14,445 nt of DNA from JANPCX01 sp966211815 (GCA_966211815.1 CBIHOD010000096.1:1-14445), one strand, 5' to 3'. Shown: positions 1 to 6,391, counted from the stretch's first letter. Notes: a model not told the origin generated them from the letters alone. A program made the numbers and translations.

Positions 1-56
1 CTTGGGCAGCAGCGTACAGAAACCAAATTCAGTCCCCGGAATTCATCGATGAACCG
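1..56. other. left-edge non-coding stretch, unassigned
   Basis: This short stretch lies downstream of the hppA terminator and has no convincing gene. It is less GC-rich than the rest of the window and holds an imperfect inverted repeat, AATTC at 26-30 against GAATT at 39-43. It could be the edge of a neighbouring intergenic region or a relic of a repeat, but the window ends before this can be decided. Confidence 0.3.
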
Positions 57-82
57 AAAAAAAGCCAACCGGGAGGTTGGCT
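57..82 (-). terminator. intrinsic terminator of hppA
   Basis: Read on the minus strand, an 8-bp perfect stem (AGCCAACC / GGTTGGCT, arms at 82-75 and 70-63) with a 4-nt loop is followed at once by a run of seven T residues (63-57). It lies about 25 nt past the hppA stop codon. This is a textbook Rho-independent terminator. On the plus strand the hairpin is followed only by a weak CTTCTTT, so it probably acts in one direction. Confidence 0.92.
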
Positions 83-107
83 CTTCTTTGCGGGCGAGGC
101 GCCGGGG

Positions 108-2300
108 TCAGTTCGACGCCGCTGGAGCGGCCCGGTCGGCCGAAGGCGCGAGGCTGGCCGGGGCCGACAGCCCGGGGGACGCCGCCGGCGCCGGCGCCAC
201 CATCGGCACGGACTTTGGCACCGCGTCGCTCACCGGTGCCTTGTACGCCGCGGCCGGCAGCAGCGGCACGATCAGCAGGGCCACGATGTTGATGATCTTG
301 ATCAGCGGGTTGACGGCCGGGCCGGCCGTGTCCTTGTAGGGGTCGCCGACCGTGTCGCCGGTGACGGCCGCCTTGTGGGCTTCGCTGCCCTTGCCGCCGT
401 GGTGGCCGTCTTCGATGTATTTCTTGGCGTTGTCCCAGGCGCCGCCGCCGGTGCACATCGAGATCGCGACGAACAGGCCGGTGACGATGGTGCCCATCAG
501 CAAGCCGCCGAGGGCGGCCGGGCCGAGGAAGAGGCCCACGAGGATGGGCACCACCACCGGCAGCAGGCTGGGCACGATCATCTCTTTGATCGCCGCGCCG
601 GTCAGCATGTCGACCGCGGTGCCGTACTCGGGCTTGCCCGTGCCTTCCATGATGCCCTTGATGTCGCGGAACTGGCGCCGCACCTCCACCACCACCGCGC
701 CGGCGGCGCGGCCCACCGCTTCCATCGCCATCGCGCCGAAGAGGTAGGGGATGAGGCCGCCGATGAACAGGCCCACGATCACCTTCGGGTCGCTCAGGTC
801 GAAGGAGACGCTCATGCCCTGGCCTTCGAGCGAATGGGTGTAGTCGGCGAAGAGCACCAGCGCCGCCAGGCCGGCCGAGCCGATGGCGTAGCCCTTGGTC
901 ACCGCCTTGGTGGTGTTGCCCACGGCGTCCAGGGGGTCGGTGATGTCGCGCACCGCGGCGGGCAGCTCGGCCATCTCGGCGATGCCGCCGGCGTTGTCGG
1001 TGATCGGGCCGTAGGCGTCCAGGGCGACCACGATGCCGGCCATGCTGAGCATCGACGTCGCGGCGACCGCGATGCCGTAGAGCCCGGCGAGCTGGTAGGC
1101 CACGATGATGGCCGCGCAGACGAAGAGCACCGGCCAGGCCGTGGAGCGCATCGACACGCCGAGGCCGGCGATGATGTTGGTGCCGTGGCCCGTGGTGGAC
1201 GCCTGGGCGATGTGCTGCACCGGTTTGTACTGCGTGCCCGTGTAGAACTCGGTGATCCACACCAGCGCAGCGGTCAGCACCAGGCCGACGGCGCAAGTGC
1301 CGAAGAGCGCGTTCGCCGAGACCGCCTGCTGCGACACCAGCGTGACGCCCTGCGGCAGCAGCTGGGTGGTCACGAAGTAGAAGGCCACCAGCGACAACAC
1401 GCCCGCCACCGCCAGGCCCTTGTAGAGCGCGGGCATCACGTTCTTCATGCCGGGGCTGGCCTTGACGAAGGCGCAGCCGATGATGGAGGCGATGATGGAC
1501 ACGCCGCCCAGCAGCAGCGGGTAGACGACGGCGGCCATCGGCATGTTGGACACCATCAGCGCGCCGAGCGCCATCGTGGCGATCAGGGTCACGGCGTAGG
1601 TCTCGAACAGGTCGGCCGCCATGCCGGCGCAGTCGCCGACGTTGTCGCCCACGTTGTCGGCGATCACCGCCGGGTTGCGCGGGTCATCCTCGGGGATGCC
1701 GGCCTCCACCTTGCCCACCAGGTCGGCGCCCACGTCGGCGCCCTTGGTGAAGATGCCGCCGCCCAGCCGCGCGAAGATCGAGATCAGCGAGGAGCCGAAG
1801 GCCAGGCCGAGCAGGGGCTTGAGCGTGGCCGTGTCGACCTTGCTGCCGCCGCTGATGAACCAGAAGAACAGGCTCACGCCCAGCAGGCCCAGCCCCACCA
1901 CCAGCATGCCGGTGATCGCGCCGCCCTTGAAGGCCACGCTCAATGCCGGGCCGATGCCCTGCGTGGCCGCCTGCGCGGTGCGCACGTTGGCGCGCACCGA
2001 GACGTTCATGCCGATGAAGCCGCAGGCGCCGGAGAGCACCGCGCCGGCGACGAATCCGACGGCGGTGGTGAGGTCCAGGAAGAGGGCGATGAGCACCGCA
2101 AGCACCGCGCCGACCAGCCCGATGGTCTTGTACTGGCGGGCGAGGTAGGCCGCCGCGCCCTGCTGGATGGCGCCGGCGATCTCCTGCATGCGCGGGTTGC
2201 CCGCGTCCTGCGACAAGATCCAGCTGCGCTGGACGAAACCGTAGATCACCGCGGCCAAACCGCAGCCTAGCGCCACGTAGAGCGCCAATTGCGTAGACAT
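108..2300 (-). CDS. hppA: K+-independent proton-translocating membrane pyrophosphatase HppA
   Basis: This is a 730-aa polytopic membrane protein of the H+-PPase family, which couples hydrolysis of pyrophosphate to ion pumping across the inner membrane. The family signature DVGADLVGKVE is at residues 189-199. Acidic metal-PPi binding stretches are at 218-235 (GDNVGD...DLFETY), 428-443 (DAYGPITDNAGG) and 648-662 (GDTVGDPYKDTAG). At the K+-determinant site the motif reads GNTTKAVTKG (461-470). Lys465 replaces the alanine of K+-dependent enzymes, so a K+-independent H+ pump is expected. The ATG at 2300 was chosen because AAGGAG lies 8 nt upstream and the protein then begins with a membrane helix. 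The frame stays open to 2462, but that extension is not membrane-like. After the last helix (to about residue 681) there is an unusual Ala/Pro/Ser-rich tail of about 50 residues. The gene is divergent from ppa. Confidence 0.96.
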   Translation of the reverse strand: MSTQLALYVALGCGLAAVIYGFVQRSWILSQDAGNPRMQEIAGAIQQGAAAYLARQYKTIGLVGAVLAVLIALFLDLTTAVGFVAGAVLSGACGFIGMNVSVRANVRTAQAATQGIGPALSVAFKGGAITGMLVVGLGLLGVSLFFWFISGGSKVDTATLKPLLGLAFGSSLISIFARLGGGIFTKGADVGADLVGKVEAGIPEDDPRNPAVIADNVGDNVGDCAGMAADLFETYAVTLIATMALGALMVSNMPMAAVVYPLLLGGVSIIASIIGCAFVKASPGMKNVMPALYKGLAVAGVLSLVAFYFVTTQLLPQGVTLVSQQAVSANALFGTCAVGLVLTAALVWITEFYTGTQYKPVQHIAQASTTGHGTNIIAGLGVSMRSTAWPVLFVCAAIIVAYQLAGLYGIAVAATSMLSMAGIVVALDAYGPITDNAGGIAEMAELPAAVRDITDPLDAVGNTTKAVTKGYAIGSAGLAALVLFADYTHSLEGQGMSVSFDLSDPKVIVGLFIGGLIPYLFGAMAMEAVGRAAGAVVVEVRRQFRDIKGIMEGTGKPEYGTAVDMLTGAAIKEMIVPSLLPVVVPILVGLFLGPAALGGLLMGTIVTGLFVAISMCTGGGAWDNAKKYIEDGHHGGKGSEAHKAAVTGDTVGDPYKDTAGPAVNPLIKIINIVALLIVPLLPAAAYKAPVSDAVPKSVPMVAPAPAASPGLSAPASLAPSADRAAPAASN

Positions 2301-2308
2301 CAGGGGGT

Positions 2309-2314
2309 CTCCTT
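2309..2314 (-). promoter_or_regulatory. Shine-Dalgarno of hppA
   Basis: On the minus strand AAGGAG is placed 8 nt before the ATG at 2300. It fixes the start codon and excludes the longer open frame that reaches 2462. Confidence 0.8.
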
Positions 2315-2377
2315 CTGGGTTGTCGATCTTTTGTGGGTGCGCGGCGGGGTGGCCTGCGTTCGCATGCGCCGATCCAT

Positions 2378-2394
2378 GCCGCCCGCCGGGCGGC
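2378..2394 (-). promoter_or_regulatory. GC hairpin in the hppA leader
   Basis: A perfect 7-bp inverted repeat (GCCGCCC / GGGCGGC) with a 3-nt loop lies in the predicted 5' untranslated region of hppA, close to the predicted transcription start. It could be an RNA structure that affects leader stability or translation, or a DNA operator. No known riboswitch class is recognised. Confidence 0.4.
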
Positions 2395-2409
2395 CCCACC
2401 TGCCGGCGC

Positions 2410-2438
2410 ATCCTAAGAGATGGCCTGGGGCAAGGCAA
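2410..2438 (-). promoter_or_regulatory. predicted sigma-70 promoter of hppA
   Basis: On the minus strand TTGCCT (2438-2433) and TAGGAT (2415-2410) are separated by exactly 17 nt. Transcription would start near 2403, giving a leader of about 100 nt before the hppA ATG. The boxes match the consensus at four of six (-35) and four of six (-10) positions, so this is a prediction only. Confidence 0.5.
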
Positions 2439-2526
2439 TGAAAGCGGGCTGGTGTTTACCATCGGTTGCGCCGCCCCTTCCTAAGTCCGACGACGGCCTC
2501 GCGCGAAGCTGAAACGGGGGCTTGCT

Positions 2527-2532
2527 TAAAAT
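2527..2532 (+). promoter_or_regulatory. candidate -10 box of ppa
   Basis: TAAAAT stands in an otherwise GC-rich region 39 nt before the ppa ATG, with a TG dinucleotide just upstream (2523-2524). No good -35 hexamer is found at 16-18 nt, so an extended -10 or an activator-dependent promoter is possible. No Shine-Dalgarno is visible before ppa; the sequence before the ATG is pyrimidine-rich (ACCTTTCCCC region). Confidence 0.35.
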
Positions 2533-2571
2533 CAGGGTTCTCCCGAATCCAACACAACCAAACCTTTCCCC

Positions 2572-3114
2572 ATGAGCCTGCACAACGTCCCTCCCGGCAA
2601 GAAAGCGCCCGAAGAGTTCAACGTCATCATCGAGATCCCGATGAACGCCGACCCGATCAAGTACGAGGTGGACAAGGACAGCGGCGCCCTGTTCGTCGAC
2701 CGCTTCATGACCACCGCCATGCACTACCCGTGCAACTACGGCTACATCCCGCAGACCCTCGCCGACGATGGCGACCCCGTGGACGTGCTGGTGATCACCC
2801 CTTACCCCCTGACCCCCGGCGTGGTCGTCACCTGCCGCCCCATCGGCGTGCTGAAGATGGACGACGAAGCCGGCGGCGACGCCAAGCTGCTGGCCGTGCC
2901 GATCGACAAGGTGCTGCCCATCTACAGCCACTGGCAGAAGCCGGAAGACATCAACCAGATGCGCCTTAAGGCCATCCAGCACTTCTTCGAGCACTACAAG
3001 GACCTGGAAGCGGGCAAGTGGGTCAAGGTGCAGGGCTGGGAAGGCCCGCAGGCCGCGCGCGACGAAGTCAGCGCCGGGCTGGCGGCCTACGCCAAGGCCA
3101 AGGCTCCGAAGTAA
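2572..3114 (+). CDS. ppa: inorganic pyrophosphatase, family I
   Basis: This 180-aa protein is a soluble cytoplasmic Mg2+-dependent enzyme that hydrolyses pyrophosphate to two phosphates. It has the usual length for bacterial family I enzymes. The signature D-G-D-P-V-D at residues 66-71 carries metal-binding aspartates, with a further Asp103 in GGDAK. Active-site Lys/Glu/Tyr residues lie in the EIPMNADPIKYEVDKDSG region (21-38) and CNYGYIP (54-60). It starts at the first ATG, which opens the family-typical N-terminus (SLHNVPPGKKAPE). The gene is divergent from hppA, with 271 bp between the two starts, and is followed 57 nt after its stop by a strong terminator, so it is probably monocistronic. 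It supplies the PPi removal that drives biosynthetic reactions without conserving energy, in contrast to HppA. Confidence 0.97.
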   Translation: MSLHNVPPGKKAPEEFNVIIEIPMNADPIKYEVDKDSGALFVDRFMTTAMHYPCNYGYIPQTLADDGDPVDVLVITPYPLTPGVVVTCRPIGVLKMDDEAGGDAKLLAVPIDKVLPIYSHWQKPEDINQMRLKAIQHFFEHYKDLEAGKWVKVQGWEGPQAARDEVSAGLAAYAKAKAPK

Positions 3115-3171
3115 GCCTGACGGTTTCCACCGGCCCCGCGGCGCCTTGCGCGCCCGCCGCGCCGGCGCCGG

Positions 3172-3213
3172 GCCCGGTCCGAGGCGTTCGCCGCCTGCCG
3201 ACCGGGCTTTTTT
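3172..3213 (+). terminator. intrinsic terminator after ppa
   Basis: An 8-bp outer stem (GCCCGGTC 3172-3179 / GACCGGGC 3200-3207) encloses an inner 5-bp stem (AGGCG 3182-3186 / CGCCT 3192-3196) and is followed by six T residues (3208-3213). It is a strong Rho-independent terminator on the plus strand. Its T-tract ends only 21 nt before the yaaA start. Confidence 0.92.
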
Positions 3214-3234
3214 CCACCCTGCACCGCCGTCGCC

Positions 3235-4011
3235 ATGCTCTTCCTGCTGTCGCCCGCCAAGTCGCTGGACTATGAAACGCCCAGCACCGTCAAACGGCCT
3301 TCCCAGCCGTTGTTCACCGCGCAGTCGGCCGAGCTGATCAAGGTGCTGAAGAGCCGCTCGGCGCGCCAGATCGGCGAGTTGATGGACTTGTCCGGCGCTT
3401 TGGCCGAACTGAATGTCGAGCGCTACGCGGCCTGGTCCGAGAAGTCCACCGCGAAAAACAGCAAACCGGCGGTGCTGGCTTTCGACGGCGACGTCTATGG
3501 CGGCCTGCAAGCCAGCACGTTGAGCGCCGAAGACCTGGCTTGGGCGCAGTCCCACCTGGCCATCCTCTCCGGCCTGTACGGCGTGCTGCGCCCGCTGGAC
3601 CGGCTTCAGCCCTACCGCCTGGAGATGGGCACCGCGCTGCCCAATGCCCACGGCGGCAACCTCTACGCCTTCTGGGGCGACCGACTCGCCGAGCACCTGA
3701 ACGAGCGCATGGAGGGCCAGGCCCGGCCGGTGATCGTGAACCTGGCGTCGCAGGAGTATTTCAAGGCGGTCGACCGCCCTTGCCTGAAGCCGCGGGTGGT
3801 CGAGTGCGTGTTCGAAGACTGGAAAAACGGCCAATACAAGGTGATCAGCTTCTTCGCCAAGCGGGCCCGCGGATTGATGGCGCGCTACGCCGTCACGCAC
3901 CGGGTTTCCCGGGTGAAGCAGTTGCAGGCCTTCGACAGCGAGGGCTATGCCTTCGACGCGGGGTGCTCCGAGGCCGACCGGCTCGTCTTTCGCCGACGCC
4001 AGGCCGACTGA
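3235..4011 (+). CDS. yaaA: peroxide stress protein YaaA (UPF0246/DUF328)
   Basis: This 258-aa protein has the length and N-terminus (MLFLLSPAKSLDYETP) of the YaaA family. In E. coli YaaA lowers intracellular free iron and limits DNA damage during H2O2 stress. Family motifs seen are FDGDVYGGL (83-91), LYGVLRPLDRLQPYRLEMG (114-132), NLASQEYFK (169-177) and the basic FFAKRARGLMARY (206-218). No signal peptide or membrane segment is present, so it is cytoplasmic. The ATG directly opens the conserved N-terminus. No Shine-Dalgarno is visible, and a strong terminator ends 21 nt upstream, so the transcript must start very close to the ATG or arise from read-through. It is followed after 80 nt by the oxygenase gene, which has its own predicted promoter. 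Confidence 0.95.
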   Translation: MLFLLSPAKSLDYETPSTVKRPSQPLFTAQSAELIKVLKSRSARQIGELMDLSGALAELNVERYAAWSEKSTAKNSKPAVLAFDGDVYGGLQASTLSAEDLAWAQSHLAILSGLYGVLRPLDRLQPYRLEMGTALPNAHGGNLYAFWGDRLAEHLNERMEGQARPVIVNLASQEYFKAVDRPCLKPRVVECVFEDWKNGQYKVISFFAKRARGLMARYAVTHRVSRVKQLQAFDSEGYAFDAGCSEADRLVFRRRQAD

Positions 4012-4056
4012 TCGGCCGTCCGCCCGCGCCGCGTGTCGGGTCGGTTTGGGTCCGGT

Positions 4057-4085
4057 TTGGGCCCGCCGGGGCGTTCCGGCAAAAT
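4057..4085 (+). promoter_or_regulatory. predicted leaderless promoter of the oxygenase gene
   Basis: TTGGGC (4057-4062) and CAAAAT (4080-4085) are separated by 17 nt, and the ATG of the following gene begins at 4092, only 6 nt after the -10 box. Transcription would then start at or next to the A of the ATG, giving a leaderless mRNA. No Shine-Dalgarno is present, which fits this reading. Confidence 0.5.
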
Positions 4086-4091
4086 CCGCCG

Positions 4092-4994
4092 ATGGCCATC
4101 CCACATTCGAAAACCGCGGCGCAGGACGCGTCGTCCACGTCGTCCTATGTGCAACCCGTGACCCGCGAGCTGCAGGACTGGATCATCGCCCAGGCGAAGG
4201 CCGGCTGCGCGCCCGACGCCGTGCTGCAGTCGATGCTGGCCAGCGGCTGGCAGGAAGCCGTGGCCGTGCAGGCGCTGGAGCAGACGCTGCGCGGCCACCT
4301 GGTCGAACACGCCAAGGCCAACGGCCTGCCGGTGCCGGTGCCGGTGCCCGAGCCGTTGCAGCTGGAAGGCTGCGCCGTGCTCGACGCCGGCGACCGCGAG
4401 GTCCAGGTGCTGTCCCACATGCTGCTGCCGCGGGTGGTGGTGTTCGGCGGCCTGCTGTCGAACGAGGAATGCGACGAGATGATCGCGCTGGCCGAGGCGC
4501 GGCTCGCCCGCTCCGAGACCGTGCAGCTCGACACCGGCGGCAGCGAGGTCAACGCGGCGCGCACCAGTGAAGGCATGTTCTTCGCCCGCGAGGAGAACGC
4601 GCTGTGCGCCCGCATCGAGGCGCGCATCGCCCGCTTGCTGCAGTGGCCCCTGGTCAACGGCGAGGGCCTGCAGGTGCTGCGCTACCGGCCCGGCGCCGAA
4701 TACAAGCCGCACTACGACTACTTCGACCCGGCCCAGCCCGGCACCGCGAACATCCTCAAGCGCGGCGGCCAGCGCGTGGCCAGCCTGGTCATGTACCTCA
4801 ACACGCCCACCCGCGGCGGCTGCACCACCTTCCCCGACGTGAAGTTCGAGGTGTCGCCAGTCAAAGGCAACGCGGTGTTCTTCAGCTACGACCGGCCGCA
4901 CCCGCTGACCAAGACACTGCACGGCGGCGCGCCGGTCGTCGAAGGCGAGAAATGGGTGGCCACCAAGTGGCTGAGGGAAGGGCGGTTCGACTGA
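4092..4994 (+). CDS. 2OG-Fe(II) oxygenase, prolyl 4-hydroxylase-like
   Basis: This 300-aa cytoplasmic protein carries a C-terminal P4Hc-type double-stranded beta-helix domain (about residues 112-297). The iron ligands H207 and D209 (HYDYFDP) and distal H277 are present, and K287 (GEKWVATKW) is the expected 2-oxoglutarate-binding lysine. It should therefore be an active dioxygenase, probably a hydroxylase of prolyl residues; the substrate is unknown. An N-terminal helical segment (about 22-70, with GW at 52-53) is joined by a proline linker (VPVPVPEP, 81-88). The segment looks like a small three-helix, UBA-like module, but I could not assign it. The ATG at 4092 was chosen over the open frame extending upstream through yaaA, because the extension overlaps yaaA and reads as arginine/proline-rich shadow. 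The DUF3565-GNAT gene follows after 26 nt and is probably co-transcribed. Confidence 0.9.
   Translation: MAIPHSKTAAQDASSTSSYVQPVTRELQDWIIAQAKAGCAPDAVLQSMLASGWQEAVAVQALEQTLRGHLVEHAKANGLPVPVPVPEPLQLEGCAVLDAGDREVQVLSHMLLPRVVVFGGLLSNEECDEMIALAEARLARSETVQLDTGGSEVNAARTSEGMFFAREENALCARIEARIARLLQWPLVNGEGLQVLRYRPGAEYKPHYDYFDPAQPGTANILKRGGQRVASLVMYLNTPTRGGCTTFPDVKFEVSPVKGNAVFFSYDRPHPLTKTLHGGAPVVEGEKWVATKWLREGRFD
4331..4348 (+). repeat. three tandem GGTGCC hexamers
   Basis: Three consecutive copies of GGTGCC encode the Val-Pro repeat of the linker between the N-terminal helical segment and the catalytic domain of the oxygenase. Because the unit is six bases, slippage would change linker length by two residues without a frameshift. 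Confidence 0.7.
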
Positions 4995-5020
4995 GGTCGG
5001 ACACGCCCCCTCGCCGCGGC

Positions 5021-5644
5021 ATGGACCGGACGATCGCGAGCTTCCACCAGGACGAGTTGGGCGACTGGGTCGCCCGCCTGGCCTGTGGCCACCACCAGCA
5101 CGTGCGCCACGACCCGCCGTGGACGAACCGGCCCTGGGTGACCAGTCCCGAAGGCCGCGCCTCCAAACTCGGCGAGGCGCTGGCCTGCCGCAAGTGCGAC
5201 CAGGGCGCGCCGCCCGACGCGCTTCCCGCGGCGGAGGTACTGGCGGTGCATGCGGTTGCTATCCGCCGCATGCGCCCGGAGGAGGCGCAGGCTGTCTTCG
5301 AGTTGCTTGCCGCCAACGGTTGGCGCGACCGCCTTGGAAGCGTCGAGCGCCTGGCCTCGCTGGTCGCGGCTTCGCAGCTTGCCGAAGTCGCGCTCATGGA
5401 CGGGCGCGTGGTCGGCTTCCTGCGCGGGCTGACGGACGGCTTGTCCAACGGCTACCTGTCGATGCTCGTCGTCGAGGCTGGGCACCGCCGCCTCGGCATC
5501 GGCCGGCGACTCGTGGCCCATGCGACGGGCAACGACCCGCGGGTCACCTGGGTGCTGCGCGCCGGCCGGCCGGGCGCCGAGGCGTTCTTCGCCAAGCTGG
5601 GTTTCGAGCGCTCGTCGCTGGCGATGGAGCGGCGGCGGTCCTGA
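5021..5644 (+). CDS. DUF3565 domain fused to GNAT N-acetyltransferase
   Basis: This is a 207-aa protein with two parts. Residues 1-62 match DUF3565: FHQDELGDWVARLACGH, then HVRHDPPWTNRPWV, then CRKCD. Its Cys/His set (C22, H24, H25, H27, H30, C56, C59) could bind a metal such as zinc, though this is inference. Residues 78-205 are a GNAT acyltransferase domain with the acetyl-CoA pyrophosphate-loop signature HRRLGIGRRL (155-164) after the beta-4 strand GYLSMLVVEA, ending in AEAFFAKLGFERSSLAMER. The ATG at 5021 opens the canonical DUF3565 start. It lies 26 nt after the oxygenase stop, so the two genes probably form an operon. The acetylated substrate is unknown. Stand-alone DUF3565 proteins are common in proteobacteria; the fusion is the unusual point. 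Confidence 0.85.
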   Translation: MDRTIASFHQDELGDWVARLACGHHQHVRHDPPWTNRPWVTSPEGRASKLGEALACRKCDQGAPPDALPAAEVLAVHAVAIRRMRPEEAQAVFELLAANGWRDRLGSVERLASLVAASQLAEVALMDGRVVGFLRGLTDGLSNGYLSMLVVEAGHRRLGIGRRLVAHATGNDPRVTWVLRAGRPGAEAFFAKLGFERSSLAMERRRS

Positions 5645-5671
5645 AGCCGGCGGTGCCGGAAGCGCGTTCGC

Positions 5672-5700
5672 CCGAGCACCGGGTTTCGATCGTGCTTCGG
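5672..5700. terminator. possible bidirectional hairpin between convergent genes
   Basis: CCGAGCAC (5672-5679) pairs with GTGCTTCGG (5692-5700), with one bulged T and a 12-nt loop. It lies between the convergent GNAT gene and the unknown minus-strand gene, where a terminator is expected. It lacks a T-tract on either strand, so it is a weak candidate. Confidence 0.3.
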
Positions 5701-5714
5701 CCAGGCCCGCGGGC

Positions 5715-6206
5715 TCAGCGGCGGTGGGCCGCCGCCACCGGCCGCATGTTGGCGAAGGGGCGGCGCTTGGCGATCAGCGCCCACTTGCGCTGCTCCCAGG
5801 TCTGCGGGCCTTCCAGCGGCCAGCTGTCGATCGCCGAGACGATGTCCTGCCGCGGCATGCGGCTGTAGACCGGGCCGCCCAGGCGCAGCCACCAGCGCCC
5901 GACCGGGTGCTTGAACGACACCGGGGCCTTGCTGTCCAGCGCCCAGAAGACGTTGGCGCGTTCCGTCCAGAAAGCCTGGCGCTCGAAGTTCACGCGGCCG
6001 GCGAAGCCCGTCTCCAGCGGCAGCACCGCCACTTCGTCCGGCAACTGCACCAGCGCATAGCGCAGGTCGCCGAGCGTCTCGCCCGGAGAGCGGTAGACGA
6101 AGACGACCCGCTCGATGCTGGGCGCATGGATGCGGTCCACTTCCTCTTCGTCGCGATAGACCACGATGTCTTGGCCATGCCAAGCGGTGCGCCAGTTGAT
6201 GCTCAT
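5715..6206 (-). CDS. conserved-looking hypothetical protein, 163 aa
   Basis: I do not recognise the family. The 163-aa product is soluble, with no signal peptide and no membrane segment. The N-terminal half alternates strand-like pieces (DIVVYRDEEEVDRI, ERVVFVYRSPG, EVAVLPLETGFAGRVNF). The C-terminal half is tryptophan- and arginine-rich (WTERANVFWALDS, GRWWLRLGGPVYSRMPRQDIV, QTWEQRKWALIAKRRPFANMRP). The ATG at 6206 was chosen because AGGAG (6220-6216) stands 9 nt upstream; the frame is open to 6320, but that stretch lacks structure. Balanced composition, a good ribosome site and a clean frame argue that it is a real gene. It is convergent with the GNAT gene and divergent from the chemoreceptor gene. 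No function is proposed. Confidence 0.75.
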   Translation of the reverse strand: MSINWRTAWHGQDIVVYRDEEEVDRIHAPSIERVVFVYRSPGETLGDLRYALVQLPDEVAVLPLETGFAGRVNFERQAFWTERANVFWALDSKAPVSFKHPVGRWWLRLGGPVYSRMPRQDIVSAIDSWPLEGPQTWEQRKWALIAKRRPFANMRPVAAAHRR

Positions 6207-6322
6207 GGGAACGGGCTCCTGCGTTTGGGCTGAATTCGGTGGGTGTTGCGTCAGTCGACCGTGCACCGTAGCGGCGCGGCGTGGGGATTGCTGTGAGCAG
6301 ACGATTCCAGCTGCAAACAAAG

Positions 6323-6335
6323 TGACAACCTGTCA
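6323..6335. promoter_or_regulatory. small dyad, possible operator
   Basis: TGACA and TGTCA form a perfect 5-bp inverted repeat around ACC. It lies about 117 nt upstream of the start of the unknown minus-strand gene and about 60 bp from the candidate sigma-28 promoter. It could be a regulator site, but a repeat this short may also occur by chance. Confidence 0.2.
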
Positions 6336-6391
6336 GGGCCGAACGCCGGTTGCTCGGGGGCCCGCGACGGCGGTGCGGCATCGGACGAATG

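Noticed and set aside
375..2270. Long plus-strand open frame (631 codons) opposite hppA
   Set aside because: It is exactly antisense to hppA, is composed mostly of His/Arg/Ala/Gly/Asp, and has no domain. It is the usual shadow frame in GC-rich DNA.
3540..4091. N-terminal extension of the oxygenase frame through yaaA
   Set aside because: The frame is open, but it overlaps yaaA and reads as Arg/Pro/Gly-rich. A promoter and the ATG at 4092 give a better start.
2413..4104. Minus-strand open frame of 563 codons across ppa and yaaA
   Set aside because: It crosses two well-supported plus-strand genes and a strong terminator, and shows no family features.
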